Shown in pieces: positions 16,492-25,218 of a stretch of 64,000 nucleotides of DNA; within the stretch, counting starts at the first letter, position 1; the number at the start of each line of letters is the position of its first letter. A program made the translations under genes and the position numbers. The notes beneath the pieces are model-generated. The model ran no database searches. It worked only from the letters and a program-made list of their open reading frames with translations, and had not been told where the DNA came from. Origin of the DNA: Chloroflexia bacterium (GTDB lineage Bacteria; Chloroflexota; Chloroflexia; Thermomicrobiales; CFX8); contig JAUIIK010000002.1 in the NCBI GenBank assembly GCA_030431755.1, positions 24,913 to 88,912 on the forward strand. Direction: 5' to 3'.

Positions 16492-17751
16492 GTGGTGCGG
16501 GGTTGGGCGAGGGCGGCGGGGATCTATCCGGGGTGGTGGGTGGCGTTCGGGGCGATGCTCCTGAACCTGATCCATGCCGGGGCGTTTGCCTATGGCTTCA
16601 GCCTCTTCGTGACGCCGCTGGCGGACGATCTGGGTTGGTCGAGGACGGCGATCTCGGCGGTCTGGGCGACGACGCTCGGGGTGAGCATTCTCCTGTCGCC
16701 CTTCGTCGGCGTGCTCATCGACCGGCATGGCGGGCGGCGCATGGTCTGGGCCGGCGCGCCGGTCTTCGGGCTGGCGTTCATCGCCATGGCGCGGATCGAT
16801 GTCTACGTCGTCTTTCTGCTGGTGGTCGCGCTGCTCATGGGGCTGGGGTTGGCGATCGGGATCATCCCGCCCGGAGAAGCCGAGGTCGCCTACTGGTTTC
16901 GGCGACGACGAGGGCTGGCGATGGGGCTGGCGACCTCGGGCACCGGGATGGCCGGGCTCATCCTCGTGCCACTCATCGCCTGGTCCATCGATAGCTGGGG
17001 CTGGCAGACGACCGCGACCGGGCTCGGGCTGGGGATCATCCTCTGCGCCTGGCCGCTGGGGCTTGCCTTGCGCGGCCGGCCCGACGATGCCGGCTCGACC
17101 GTGACAGCAAGCTCGGCGGCGCAGGCTGACAACACGCCGGCAACCGAACCGGTCTTCTCAGGACGCGAGGCGCTGGTCACTCCGGCCTTCTGGCTTCTGA
17201 ATCTGGTGATCGGACTGCACTGGTTCGGTGTGACGCTGGTGTCGGTCCATCAGGTGCCGTATCTGGAGGATCGCGGGTATCTGCCGGCCACCGCCGCGCT
17301 CGTCCTCAGCGGCGCGATGGCGGTGAGCATGCCGAGCCGGTTGCTGCTCGGCTGGCTGGGCGACCGGACCAATTTGCGCCGGTGGTTGGCGGCCGCGCTG
17401 GCCTGCGAGGCGGCGGCGATCGCCGTGTTAGTGGTCGCCAGCTCCGGCTGGTTGCTGCCGGTCTACGCGCTGCTCTTCGGTGTCGGTGCGGCGGCGTTGC
17501 CGCTGTCGTCCGCGCTCGTCGCCGAGTACTTTGGCCGCAGGAACTACGCTACGGTGCAGGGCAATGGCAGGCCCATCGGCCAGCTGGCTCGCATCTTTGG
17601 CGCGATGACCGGCGGCGTGATGTTCGATCTGCTGGGCGGCTACCAGGCAGCGTTCACCCTCGCCGGCGCCGGTTTCCTCGTCGCCATCGTCTTGCTGCTC
17701 AACGCGCAACCTCCGGTCCAGCATGTGCGGCTTGCCGTCGCCGACTCGTGA
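16492..17751 (+). CDS. MFS transporter
   Basis: A 419-residue major facilitator permease with 12 predicted membrane helices, starting WWVAFGAMLLNLIHAGAFAYG. The cytoplasmic loop-2 signature appears as GVLIDRHGGRRMVWAG and is repeated in the second half as LLGWLGDRTNLRRWLA. The segment FVTPLADDLGWSRTAISAVW is typical of oxalate/formate-antiporter-like and monocarboxylate-porter-like subfamilies. The substrate is probably a carboxylate or aromatic acid, but this is an inference. The gene begins GTG-GTG after a G-rich stretch. It stands alone behind the gltD-repeat region and ahead of the crotonase operon. Confidence 0.88.
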   Translation: MVRGWARAAGIYPGWWVAFGAMLLNLIHAGAFAYGFSLFVTPLADDLGWSRTAISAVWATTLGVSILLSPFVGVLIDRHGGRRMVWAGAPVFGLAFIAMARIDVYVVFLLVVALLMGLGLAIGIIPPGEAEVAYWFRRRRGLAMGLATSGTGMAGLILVPLIAWSIDSWGWQTTATGLGLGIILCAWPLGLALRGRPDDAGSTVTASSAAQADNTPATEPVFSGREALVTPAFWLLNLVIGLHWFGVTLVSVHQVPYLEDRGYLPATAALVLSGAMAVSMPSRLLLGWLGDRTNLRRWLAAALACEAAAIAVLVVASSGWLLPVYALLFGVGAAALPLSSALVAEYFGRRNYATVQGNGRPIGQLARIFGAMTGGVMFDLLGGYQAAFTLAGAGFLVAIVLLLNAQPPVQHVRLAVADS

Positions 17752-18012
17752 GCTGCCGGTTGATGCGGACGGGCAAGCCAGCGCTACTCTGTGCTCGGAC
17801 CTACAACGCTGAATAGAGACATGGCGTAGTCGTCTGCGTCGCCAGCTGACCGTGGAGTGCCGGGCCGCACGGCGCAGAAATCGCTGCCTCGGTCGGATCG
17901 CGGTGTGGCGCTGAGGTGGTCCACTTCGCGCTAGTATCTGGAGAACATCGAGTGGGTGTAGCCTGAATCTGCGCGGATCAGGCCGGACATGTCAAGCACG
18001 TGGGGAGGACGC

Positions 18013-18798
18013 ATGGATTACCAGCACATTCTCTGGGAGCAGCAGGACGGCGTTGGCGTTATCACACTGAACCGGCCCGACGCGCTGAATGCGCTCAACT
18101 ATGCTCACCTTGTGGATCTGAACCATGCAGTGGAACGAGCCGAGTACGATCCAAGCGTGCGCAGCCTCGTCATTACCGGCGCAGGACGCGGCTTCTCGGC
18201 CGGGGCCGACGTCAAAGAGTGGGGGTCCGGCGATGGCGAGAGCGAGCCGCAGGCCGGCTGGGTCGACCTAGCCCATGCCCTGATCGCGCGTATCTACCGC
18301 ATGCCGAAGCCGGTTGTCGCGGCCGTCAACGGCATCGCCGTCGGAGCGGGTTGCGACATCGCGCTGGCCTCCGATCTGCGCGTCGCCTCGACGACGGCAC
18401 GTTTCGGTCAGGCCTACATCCGCGTTGGCTACTGCCCGGACGCCGGTGGGTCGTTCCTACTGCCGCGCCTGATTGGCGAGGCCCGGGCGATGGAGATGAT
18501 CTACACCGGCCGCATCATCGAGGCTGACGAAGCCGACCGGTTCGGTCTGCTCAACGCGCTGGTCGAGCCCGACGAGCTGATGACGACGGCGCTGGAGCTT
18601 GCCGACCGGCTGGCCAAGGGGCCGACGATCGCCATCGGGCTGGCGAAGCAGAACATCCGCCAGAACGCCACGCTGAGCCTTGAGGATGCGTTGCGCAACG
18701 AGCGCCGCGCGGGGAACATCTGCGGCCAGACCGAAGACGCCAAGGAGGGCCTTGCCGCAACGGTCGAGCGTCGCCCGGCCAACTTTCAGGGCCGCTAG
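18013..18798 (+). CDS. Enoyl-CoA hydratase/isomerase (crotonase) family, PaaG-like
   Basis: A 261-residue crotonase. The oxyanion-hole segments are present: RGFSAGADVKEWG and AVNGIAVGAGCDIALASDL. Both catalytic glutamates of classical hydratases are replaced: the first is Asp (GAGCD) and the second falls on Tyr (FGQAYIRVG). Instead it has GYCPDAGGSFLLPRL, the V/CPD-x-GG-x-LLPR pattern of PaaG-type isomerases, where an Asp takes part in catalysis. An isomerase or other acyl-CoA reaction is therefore more likely than plain hydration. The ATG at 18013 is chosen because GGGGAGG lies 4-5 bases upstream; an ATG at 17989 lacks a site. It is 5 bases before an acyl-CoA synthetase gene, clearly one operon. 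Confidence 0.88.
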   Translation: MDYQHILWEQQDGVGVITLNRPDALNALNYAHLVDLNHAVERAEYDPSVRSLVITGAGRGFSAGADVKEWGSGDGESEPQAGWVDLAHALIARIYRMPKPVVAAVNGIAVGAGCDIALASDLRVASTTARFGQAYIRVGYCPDAGGSFLLPRLIGEARAMEMIYTGRIIEADEADRFGLLNALVEPDELMTTALELADRLAKGPTIAIGLAKQNIRQNATLSLEDALRNERRAGNICGQTEDAKEGLAATVERRPANFQGR

Positions 18799-18803
18799 CC
18801 ACG

Positions 18804-20987
18804 GTGAGCCAGAACACTCCGACGCCGGAACCGGCGCCAGATATCGTCGACTGGGCGCATTTCAATAGTGGCGAGGCGGAGCTCCACCCGCTGTATCCGC
18901 TCTTCTACCCCCGCTCGGTTGCCGTCGTCGGCGCGTCGCCGAGGGGCGGCTACGGGCTGTCGGTGATCAACGGGCTGCGGATGATCGGCTTCACCGGCGC
19001 GATCTATCCGGTCAACCCGAACTACGACACGATCGCGGAGCTGCAAGCCTACCCGGAGATTGGCGCGATACCGGAAGCTGTCGATGCTGTCGCCATCGCC
19101 GTGCCCTCGCCTGCCGTGCCCGGCGTCGTCGCACAGGCAATCGATGCCGGGGCAAACGGCGGGGTCGTATTCGGCAGCGGCTTTGCCGAAGCAGGGGCCG
19201 AGGGTCGTGCGCTCCAGGCGGACCTGCGGGCGCTGTGTAGCGGTCGGTTCCCGTTGATAGGTCCCAATTGCCTCGGTGTCGCGAGCTATCTCGGGCGGGC
19301 AGCGCTCTGGGGTATCCCCAACGCGATGGAGCGCGAGGCCGGCAGCGTCGGACTCGTATCTCAGAGCGGCAACATGGCGCTGACGCTGATGGCCGCCAGC
19401 CGTGGATTGCGGCTCGCCCATGCTGCCTCGACCGGCAACCAGGCGGTCGTCGACGCTGTCGACGTCATGAGCTTCTATCTTGCTGAACCGGGAGTCCGCG
19501 TCATCGCCGCGGTGCTCGAAGGCCTCGCCGGTATCGAGCGTTTTCGACGCGTTGCCGCCCGAGCTGCCGAACGGGATGTCCCGATCGTCGTTCTGAAGCT
19601 TGGCAGGTCGGAAAAAGCCAGCCGGGCCGCCGTTGCCCACACCGGCTCGCTTACCGGCGCCGACGAACTCTACGATGCCCTGTTCCGGCAGTACGGCGTG
19701 GTGCGTGTCGATGACCTCGATGAGCTCATCGAGACGGCCAAGCTCCTCGCCGGCGACCGGCCGCCGGCAGGCGCAAGGCTCGGCGTGTTTGCCAGTTCGG
19801 GCGGTGAGTGCGGGCTGGTCTCCGATCTCGCAGCCGCCAGCGGTGTCGAGCTACCAGAACTGCCGCCGGAAACGCGTGGTGATCTGCTGAGACTGCTGCC
19901 GCCGTTCGCCAACCCGCACAACCCGCTCGATCTCACTGCTGCCGGTTGGGGCAGCCGCGAGATCAACGCCGGGGTCGGATCGATGCTGGCAGCTCTTCCG
20001 ACTATCGACATCGTGGCCTTCATCGCCGACAACACCCGCAATTCAGGGTCGCTTGCGGCAACCCGTTGGGATCAGATGATCGCCGGCCTGGCCGACGCGC
20101 GCGAGCAGACCGACAAGCCGGTTGCCGTCATCAACACCATTCCCGATGTCTCCCACGAGCTGGCTGATGAGCTCGCGGCCCGGAACCTCATTCATCTCGC
20201 AGGCATTCGCACAGCCATCAGGGCCATTGGCCACGCCGGCCACTATGCTCAGTGGCGGGTACGCGGTCGCGCGCTGCAAGCCGCTGTTTCTGTGGATTCC
20301 GCACGGCGCGCCACGGCGTTGGAGCTGCCGTCTGCGGGCAGCGGCGGTGTCTCGGAGACCGCCAGCAAGGATCTGCTGCAGCTCTACGGGATTCCGGTTC
20401 CGCCTGGCGGCCTTGCCGGAAGCCTCGCGGAGGCGCTGGAACTCGCCAACGAGGTCGGCTATCCGGTGGTTCTGAAGATCGAAGCTGACGGCCTGCACCA
20501 CAAGACCGAGGTCGGCGGCGTCGCACTGGGGATCTCGTCAGACGACCAGCTCCGTGCAGAGTACGCTGCCTTGCTGGGCCGGGTCTCAGCGCATGCACCA
20601 GCGGCTCGTATACGCGGTGTACGCGTCGAACGGATGGCGAGCGGACTGATCGAGTTGATCGTCGGCGGCCGCAACGATCCCGCCTTCGGCCCGGTCGTCG
20701 TCGCCGGTCTCGGCGGTGTGCTGGCCGAGGCGCTCCAGGACGTCTCGACCCGGCTCGCGCCGATCGATGCGGATGAGGCCCGGACGATGCTTGGTGAGCT
20801 TCGTGGCGCAACGCTTCTCGGCCCGTTCCGTGGCCGCCCGGCCATCAACATCGACGCCGTCGCCGACATCATAGTCCGCGTATCGCAACTCCTGGTCGAG
20901 CTACCCGAGATACAGGAGCTCGACCTCAACCCCGTCCTCGCCGACGCCGAAGGCTGCATCGCGGTCGATGGGCTAGTCGTGGTCTAA
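18804..20987 (+). CDS. ADP-forming acyl-CoA synthetase (acetate-CoA ligase family, fused subunits)
   Basis: A 727-residue protein interconverting acyl-CoA plus ADP and Pi with acid, CoA and ATP. The order is a CoA-binding Rossmann domain (FYPRSVAVVGASPRGGYG), a succinyl-CoA-ligase-like domain, and a C-terminal ATP-grasp (EVGYPVVLKIEADGLHHKTEVGGV). The ligase-like domain has GPNCLGV, SQSGNMALTL and AVAHTGSLTGADELYD, the last holding the phospho-His. The alpha and beta parts are fused, as in many bacterial members. The start is GTG at 18804, five bases after the crotonase stop. The pair suggests activation or disposal of an acyl or aryl-acyl CoA. The acyl group is unknown. Confidence 0.92.
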   Translation: MSQNTPTPEPAPDIVDWAHFNSGEAELHPLYPLFYPRSVAVVGASPRGGYGLSVINGLRMIGFTGAIYPVNPNYDTIAELQAYPEIGAIPEAVDAVAIAVPSPAVPGVVAQAIDAGANGGVVFGSGFAEAGAEGRALQADLRALCSGRFPLIGPNCLGVASYLGRAALWGIPNAMEREAGSVGLVSQSGNMALTLMAASRGLRLAHAASTGNQAVVDAVDVMSFYLAEPGVRVIAAVLEGLAGIERFRRVAARAAERDVPIVVLKLGRSEKASRAAVAHTGSLTGADELYDALFRQYGVVRVDDLDELIETAKLLAGDRPPAGARLGVFASSGGECGLVSDLAAASGVELPELPPETRGDLLRLLPPFANPHNPLDLTAAGWGSREINAGVGSMLAALPTIDIVAFIADNTRNSGSLAATRWDQMIAGLADAREQTDKPVAVINTIPDVSHELADELAARNLIHLAGIRTAIRAIGHAGHYAQWRVRGRALQAAVSVDSARRATALELPSAGSGGVSETASKDLLQLYGIPVPPGGLAGSLAEALELANEVGYPVVLKIEADGLHHKTEVGGVALGISSDDQLRAEYAALLGRVSAHAPAARIRGVRVERMASGLIELIVGGRNDPAFGPVVVAGLGGVLAEALQDVSTRLAPIDADEARTMLGELRGATLLGPFRGRPAINIDAVADIIVRVSQLLVELPEIQELDLNPVLADAEGCIAVDGLVVV

Positions 20988-21040
20988 GTGACTTCCTTGA
21001 CCTGATTCTCCCCTCGACGGTAGCGACGTCGAACCGTGAT

Positions 21041-21116
21041 CGTAGGGATGGGGCTCGTCCCCATCCGCTTGTCGGTCGGTGTCGTTTGCAGGATGGGGAC
21101 GAGCCCCATCCCTACG
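21041..21116. repeat. Perfect palindromic repeat (double-hairpin element)
   Basis: Arms of 26 bases at 21041-21066 and 21091-21116 are exact inverted copies (outer end CGTAGGGATGGGG) around a 24-base spacer. Each arm also folds on itself (GGATGGGG-CTCGT-CCCCATCC). It shares the CGTAGGG end and two-hairpin plan with the element inside gltB. It lies between two convergent genes and could act as a bidirectional terminator. Confidence 0.88.
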
Positions 21117-21176
21117 AATCTGTGCGCTCTTATCCCATTTTCGCGCCCGCATGCCGCAATTCTGCGCGGATTGCGC

Positions 21177-21818
21177 CTATTCGCCCGCCCACGGAGCGGG
21201 CTGGTCCCAGCCGTTGAAGAAGGTCGTTTCGGCGGTTGGGCGGCGGTTGGTCGGGCCGAAGTTGCCGCGGGGGTAGCCGAGCGGGATGCAGAGGTGGAAG
21301 TCGGCCTCAGCCGGGACGCTCAGCAGCTCGTAGACCCGGTCCATCACTTGCGGATGAAGCGTCGTCGGTACCGAGCCGATGCCCAGCGCACGGGCCGCCA
21401 GCATCAGGTTCTGGACGCCGGGCAGGACCGAGTTCGCCTGACCCTTGCCGGTCGAGAAGGCCAGCACGATACACGGCGCGTTGGCTATCTCGTCGGCAAG
21501 CTGGGCCGCGCCGCGATGGACCGCGTCCTCGGCTGGGATGGCCTCGCGAGTTGTCCAGGCGTGGCCCTCGTCGCGCCGCTTGGCCCACCACGCCTCGCGG
21601 TAGAGCGCGCCGAACTCGCGGATCAGCTCTGGCTCGGTCAGGACGACGTAGCGGCCAGGTTGCCGGTTGCCGCCGTTCGGTGCTTTGCTGGCCGCTTCGA
21701 TGATCGAGTGGAGGTCGTCGGTCGGGATCGGGTCGGGCCGCAGCTTGCGGATCGAGCGCTGGCTGAACATCGCCTCGCCGACCGGCATCCCAAGGCGGCC
21801 GCTGTCCGTCTCTGTCAT
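21177..21818 (-). CDS. Nitroreductase-family FMN oxidoreductase
   Basis: A 213-residue flavoprotein. The N-terminal FMN phosphate-binding motif is SQRSIRKLRPDPIPTDDL, and AASKAPNGGNRQPGRYVVL carries the usual A-P-S/N-x-x-N-x-Q-P signature. AARALGIGSVPTTLHPQV and the C-terminal PLGYPRGNFGPTNRRP match the family's GYP motif. Family members reduce nitro groups, quinones or enones with NAD(P)H, or remove iodine from tyrosine. The substrate is unknown. GAGAGGA precedes the ATG at 21818. It is transcribed towards the palindromic repeat at 21041-21116 and away from the acyl-CoA dehydrogenase promoter side. Confidence 0.88.
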   Translation of the reverse strand: MTETDSGRLGMPVGEAMFSQRSIRKLRPDPIPTDDLHSIIEAASKAPNGGNRQPGRYVVLTEPELIREFGALYREAWWAKRRDEGHAWTTREAIPAEDAVHRGAAQLADEIANAPCIVLAFSTGKGQANSVLPGVQNLMLAARALGIGSVPTTLHPQVMDRVYELLSVPAEADFHLCIPLGYPRGNFGPTNRRPTAETTFFNGWDQPAPWAGE

Positions 21819-22176
21819 GATGGTCCTCTCTATTTGCCTGTTCGGGACAGTATAGCGGTGTAGTTAGCCGTCAGTTGCCAATGACCTACGACAGGCCTGC
21901 TCGTCGCGTAGATATGCGTTTGGAAAGATCGCCATGTGAACACTGGCAACTCAACCAGTGCTGCATTGGCGTCCCGAGAAAGGCTTTGCGCCTGAGGGAT
22001 CTTGTTGAGAGCGTGCCGTCCGACGGTGCAGGAGACGTTGATCGACCGTAACGCAGCGACCGTGGCAGTCTGCGACGGATCGCGACGCCGTTGGTCGTAG
22101 ATCCCTCGCTTCACAAAGCCTCCGCTCGGGATGCCAATAAGGGATACGGATCGCTCTACCGGGAGATGATCAGATA
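21819..22176. other. Intergenic stretch, nothing recognised
   Basis: About 360 bases between the nitroreductase start and the acyl-CoA dehydrogenase stop. Short frames exist on the minus strand, but they lack a ribosome site and resemble no protein. The nitroreductase promoter must lie here, but no convincing pair was seen. Confidence 0.35.
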
Positions 22177-23391
22177 TCAGCGGGCAAGGCGGTCGGCCCG
22201 GAGTCCTTTGGGTAGGCCGAGGACGCGCTCGCCGATGATGTTCTTCTGGATCTCGGAGGAACCGGCGTAGATCGTCTCGGCGTAGGGCTGCATCAGCAGG
22301 TAGGCCCAGTTGTCGTGGGCGTCCCCGCCGCCGTGGGTCGTGTAGGCGTAGTCGTCTGAGCCACCGTTTCCGACCTGGCCAAAGGGGCCGAGGATCTCGT
22401 GCATCAGCCCGTAGAGACGCTTGTCCAGCTCGGAGTAGTGCAGCTTTGAGATGGAAGATTCCGGGCCCGGATGGCGGCCTTTCTCGACCGCCGAGAGGAT
22501 GCGCAGCGAGGAATAGCGCAGCACCTCGATCTCAGCTCTGATCCGCCCTAGCTTGCGGCGCACCAGCGGGTCGTCGATCTGGCGTTTGCCGTCGCGACGG
22601 GTTGTGCCGGCGATCTCCAGCAGCCGCTCGAATGACTGCTCGAGACGGGCGACGATGCCCATCGTGTCGCCGCCGCGCTCGTAGGAGAGCGTGGTCTGGG
22701 CGATCCTCCAGCCGGTGTTCAGCTCGCCGATCAGGTTGTCGGCCGGGACACGCACATTGGAAAAGAAGACCTCGGCGAACTCATCCTTGATGCCGGTGAT
22801 CTGCCGTAGCGGGCGCACCTCGATGCCGGGCTGGCGCATGTCGATGATGAGGTAGGAGATGCCCTGGTGCTTCGGGGCCTCCCGGTCGGTGCGCACGAGC
22901 AGGATGCCCATGTCGGCTTCCGGCGCTGTGCTCGTCCAGATCTTCTGCCCGTTGACGATGAACTCGTCGCCGTCGATCTCGGCCCGGCACTGCAACGCCG
23001 CCAGGTCCGATCCGGCATTCGGCTCCGAGTAGAGCTGGCACCAGACCTCGTCGCCGAGCAGGATGTTGCGCAGGTAGCGCTCGCGCTGCTCGTCGGTGCC
23101 GTGGTGAATCAGTGTCGGCCCGACGAGGCCCAGACCGGCCCAGTTGATCGATCCCGGCGCTTTCGCTCGCGCCATCTCCTCGATCACTATCGCCTGCTCG
23201 ATCGGCCGCGCCTCACGGCCACCGTAGGCCTTTGGCCAGCCCATCCCGAGGTAACCGGCCTCGTAGAGCTTGCGATGCCAGGCTTTCTTCTCGGCGACCG
23301 TGCCAAGCGGCTCGCGCGGCGCATGTTCTGCCAGCCAGTCGCGGACTGCCGCCCGGAACGCCTTGTCCTCATCGGTGTAGCGCAGGTCCAT
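22177..23391 (-). CDS. Acyl-CoA dehydrogenase
   Basis: FAD-dependent alpha,beta-desaturation of an acyl-CoA, 404 residues from the ATG at 23391. GGGAG lies 10 bases upstream; a TTG at 23400 abuts it and is less likely. The family signatures are CQLYSEPNAGSDLAALQCRA, VNGQKIWTSTAPEADM (FAD and substrate contact strand) and the C-terminal IYAGSSEIQKNIIGERVLGLPKG. The last contains the glutamine/glutamate region that packs on flavin. Length and the YTTHGGGDAHDNW loop resemble the actinobacterial FadE-type enzymes acting on branched or steroid-derived acyl-CoAs. The electron acceptor would be ETF. It stands alone but is near other CoA-handling genes at 18-21 kb. Confidence 0.92.
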   Translation of the reverse strand: MDLRYTDEDKAFRAAVRDWLAEHAPREPLGTVAEKKAWHRKLYEAGYLGMGWPKAYGGREARPIEQAIVIEEMARAKAPGSINWAGLGLVGPTLIHHGTDEQRERYLRNILLGDEVWCQLYSEPNAGSDLAALQCRAEIDGDEFIVNGQKIWTSTAPEADMGILLVRTDREAPKHQGISYLIIDMRQPGIEVRPLRQITGIKDEFAEVFFSNVRVPADNLIGELNTGWRIAQTTLSYERGGDTMGIVARLEQSFERLLEIAGTTRRDGKRQIDDPLVRRKLGRIRAEIEVLRYSSLRILSAVEKGRHPGPESSISKLHYSELDKRLYGLMHEILGPFGQVGNGGSDDYAYTTHGGGDAHDNWAYLLMQPYAETIYAGSSEIQKNIIGERVLGLPKGLRADRLAR

Positions 23392-23530
23392 CGCCGTCAA
23401 TCTCCCTATCGGGTTTGAGCCAGCCAGGTTCGATGCGTGCAGGAGTATACCCGCGCTGTCAGCGACGCGAAGGTCACGACGTTTGATGTGGGGAGATCAG
23501 AACGATCTCCACGTCTCTCCCTCGATTCGG

Positions 23531-24442
23531 CTAGTCGAGTTCGAGCTGTGTCGCGAACCAGTCCGCGATGCGCTTCATGTACGGCCGTTGGAGCGGGCTC
23601 TCCGGCGCAATCCACTCCAGATGCTCGGCGCCGGGAATGATCAGGAGCTCCTTCGGTTCCCCGGCACGCGCATAGAGCGACCGTGCCTCGTCAAGCGGCA
23701 TGAAGAAGTTGCGGTCGCCGTGGGCGATAAGGAGCGGGCGCGGGCTGATGCTGGCGACCTCTTCTTCCGGCCGGAAGTTGTAGTAGGCCTCGGCCGATGC
23801 GAGCGTGAACTCCGGGATCGGTTCTCTCCCGAGGTCCGCTAGATCCTTATCGAACTGGTTGTAGTTGACGTCCTCACGCGCGCGGCCAGGGTGAGTGACA
23901 TGCTCCGCCCGCACCAATGCCGACGTGCCTGTCATGACACGCTGGACGCGGTCCTCCGCGAGTCGATCCTGGAGCGCCAGCCACTCGGGATAGGGCACGG
24001 CGTCACGCGTAGCGCGGCCAGCGTTGCCGAGACCGTTGACACAGGCGGTTGCTTGCACGCGTTGATCGCGGGCTGCGGTAGCGACGACGATGCCGCCGCC
24101 AAGTCCCCAACCGAGCAAGCCGATGCGGTCGGGGTCGACCTGGGGCTGCTGCTGGAGGCAGGTGATCGATGCCATCACGTCCCGGATCTCCTCCTCCGGG
24201 AACATGCGCCCGCGTTCGCCTTCGCTGGTGCCAAAGCCACGGTAGTCGAAGGCCATCACCGGGAATCCGCATTCGAGGAACGAAGGCCACCAACGTCCCG
24301 GAACCCACTCCTTCAGCCCCTGAAACCCCGAACAGACGATGACCGCCGGACGCCGTTCGCCCTCCGCCATGTCCTCGGGGAGGTGCAGCATGCCTTCCAG
24401 TTTCAGTCCGTCGCTGTAGTAGCTAAGTTGGATCGTTGTCAC
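23531..24442 (-). CDS. Alpha/beta-hydrolase-fold protein with altered nucleophile
   Basis: A 303-residue alpha/beta hydrolase resembling dienelactone hydrolase and prolyl-oligopeptidase-like esterases: VIVCSGFQGLKEWVPG, a FDYRGFGTSEGERGRMFPEEE loop, HGDRNFFMP (acid residue) and GAEHLEW (His). The nucleophile elbow reads LLGWGLGGGIV. Where the family has G-x-Ser-x-G, the middle residue here is Gly (codon GGA), so the usual serine is missing. The protein may be a non-hydrolytic binding protein or use another residue. It is 3 bases downstream of a cupin gene on the same strand, a common pair in aromatic or ketone catabolism. Confidence 0.82.
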   Translation of the reverse strand: MTTIQLSYYSDGLKLEGMLHLPEDMAEGERRPAVIVCSGFQGLKEWVPGRWWPSFLECGFPVMAFDYRGFGTSEGERGRMFPEEEIRDVMASITCLQQQPQVDPDRIGLLGWGLGGGIVVATAARDQRVQATACVNGLGNAGRATRDAVPYPEWLALQDRLAEDRVQRVMTGTSALVRAEHVTHPGRAREDVNYNQFDKDLADLGREPIPEFTLASAEAYYNFRPEEEVASISPRPLLIAHGDRNFFMPLDEARSLYARAGEPKELLIIPGAEHLEWIAPESPLQRPYMKRIADWFATQLELD

Positions 24443-24445
24443 GAT

Positions 24446-24859
24446 CTACCCTTCTATCGGTGGGGCTGCCTCGTACTCGTCGTCGGTGACATGCTCGCCC
24501 CAGGTCACGGCGTTGCCCTCGTCGTCGACCTGCTGGAGCGCCAGGTGGGTCATGAAGCGCGTGGGCGCAGCGCCGTGCCAGTGGTTCTCGCCCGGCTCGA
24601 AGAAGACACGGTCGCCCGGACGGATGACCTCGATCGATCCGCCCTGACGCTGACACAGGCCAACACCTTCGGTCACATAGATGGTCTGACCGTTCGGATG
24701 CGTGTGCCAGGCGGTGCGCGCGCCGGGCGTGAAGTGGACTCTGGCTGCGCTTAGCTGGAACGATCCCTCCGGCGCGGCGACCGAATCGATGAAGACGGTG
24801 CCGGTGAACCAGTCGGCTGGGCCTGTCGCCGTCGCAAGGTTGTTTCGGGTGATCTGCAT
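24446..24859 (-). CDS. Cupin-domain protein
   Basis: A 137-residue single-domain cupin. The first metal motif is WHTHPNGQTIYVTEGVG: H-x-H with Gln in place of the usual Glu, as in some Mn- or Zn-cupins. The second is PGDRVFFEPGENHWHGA, contributing the last His. It resembles the cupins found next to carboxymuconolactone decarboxylases and short-chain reductases, which handle oxidised substrates, but a definite reaction cannot be assigned. GGGAGAACAACC precedes the ATG at 24859. It is the first gene of a two-gene operon with the alpha/beta-hydrolase-fold protein. Confidence 0.87.
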   Translation of the reverse strand: MQITRNNLATATGPADWFTGTVFIDSVAAPEGSFQLSAARVHFTPGARTAWHTHPNGQTIYVTEGVGLCQRQGGSIEVIRPGDRVFFEPGENHWHGAAPTRFMTHLALQQVDDEGNAVTWGEHVTDDEYEAAPPIEG

Positions 24860-25218
24860 GGTTGTTCTCCCTGTCTCCTGGAATTCCTCTATGGATCAAT
24901 CCGGGCCGCCGCTCAAGTGGCATGCCAGGCTGCATCTGGACATCGGAGCGTAGTGGCCGGCAACTGCCCCATTCTATAACCCAACCCGCTCCAGCCGGAG
25001 CTGCCAAGCGCGCGCCTCTCATGAACCGTCTTGGAAGGCAACGGCCTGTTTTCTTACACATGACTCACAGTTAGCCTCTGAAGTGCTGTGAGCGATCCTG
25101 TGGCGAAACTGTCTGGATTCGGCGCGGTGACAGGCCCACAGTGGGTACCAGCATCGGTGCATCGCCGGGCCGAAGCGGTCGGCCCGGCGCAACCTGACAT
25201 GGATGGAAGGAAAGAACG
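24860..25218. other. Divergent intergenic region, nothing recognised
   Basis: About 360 bases between the divergent cupin and RTX-repeat genes, so both promoters must be here. I found no convincing -35/-10 pair, repeat or RNA. Short frames on both strands overlap and lack ribosome sites. Confidence 0.35.

Noticed and set aside
21830..22114. A 94-codon frame in the nitroreductase/acyl-CoA dehydrogenase gap
   Set aside because: No ribosome site, no family resemblance, and random-looking composition.
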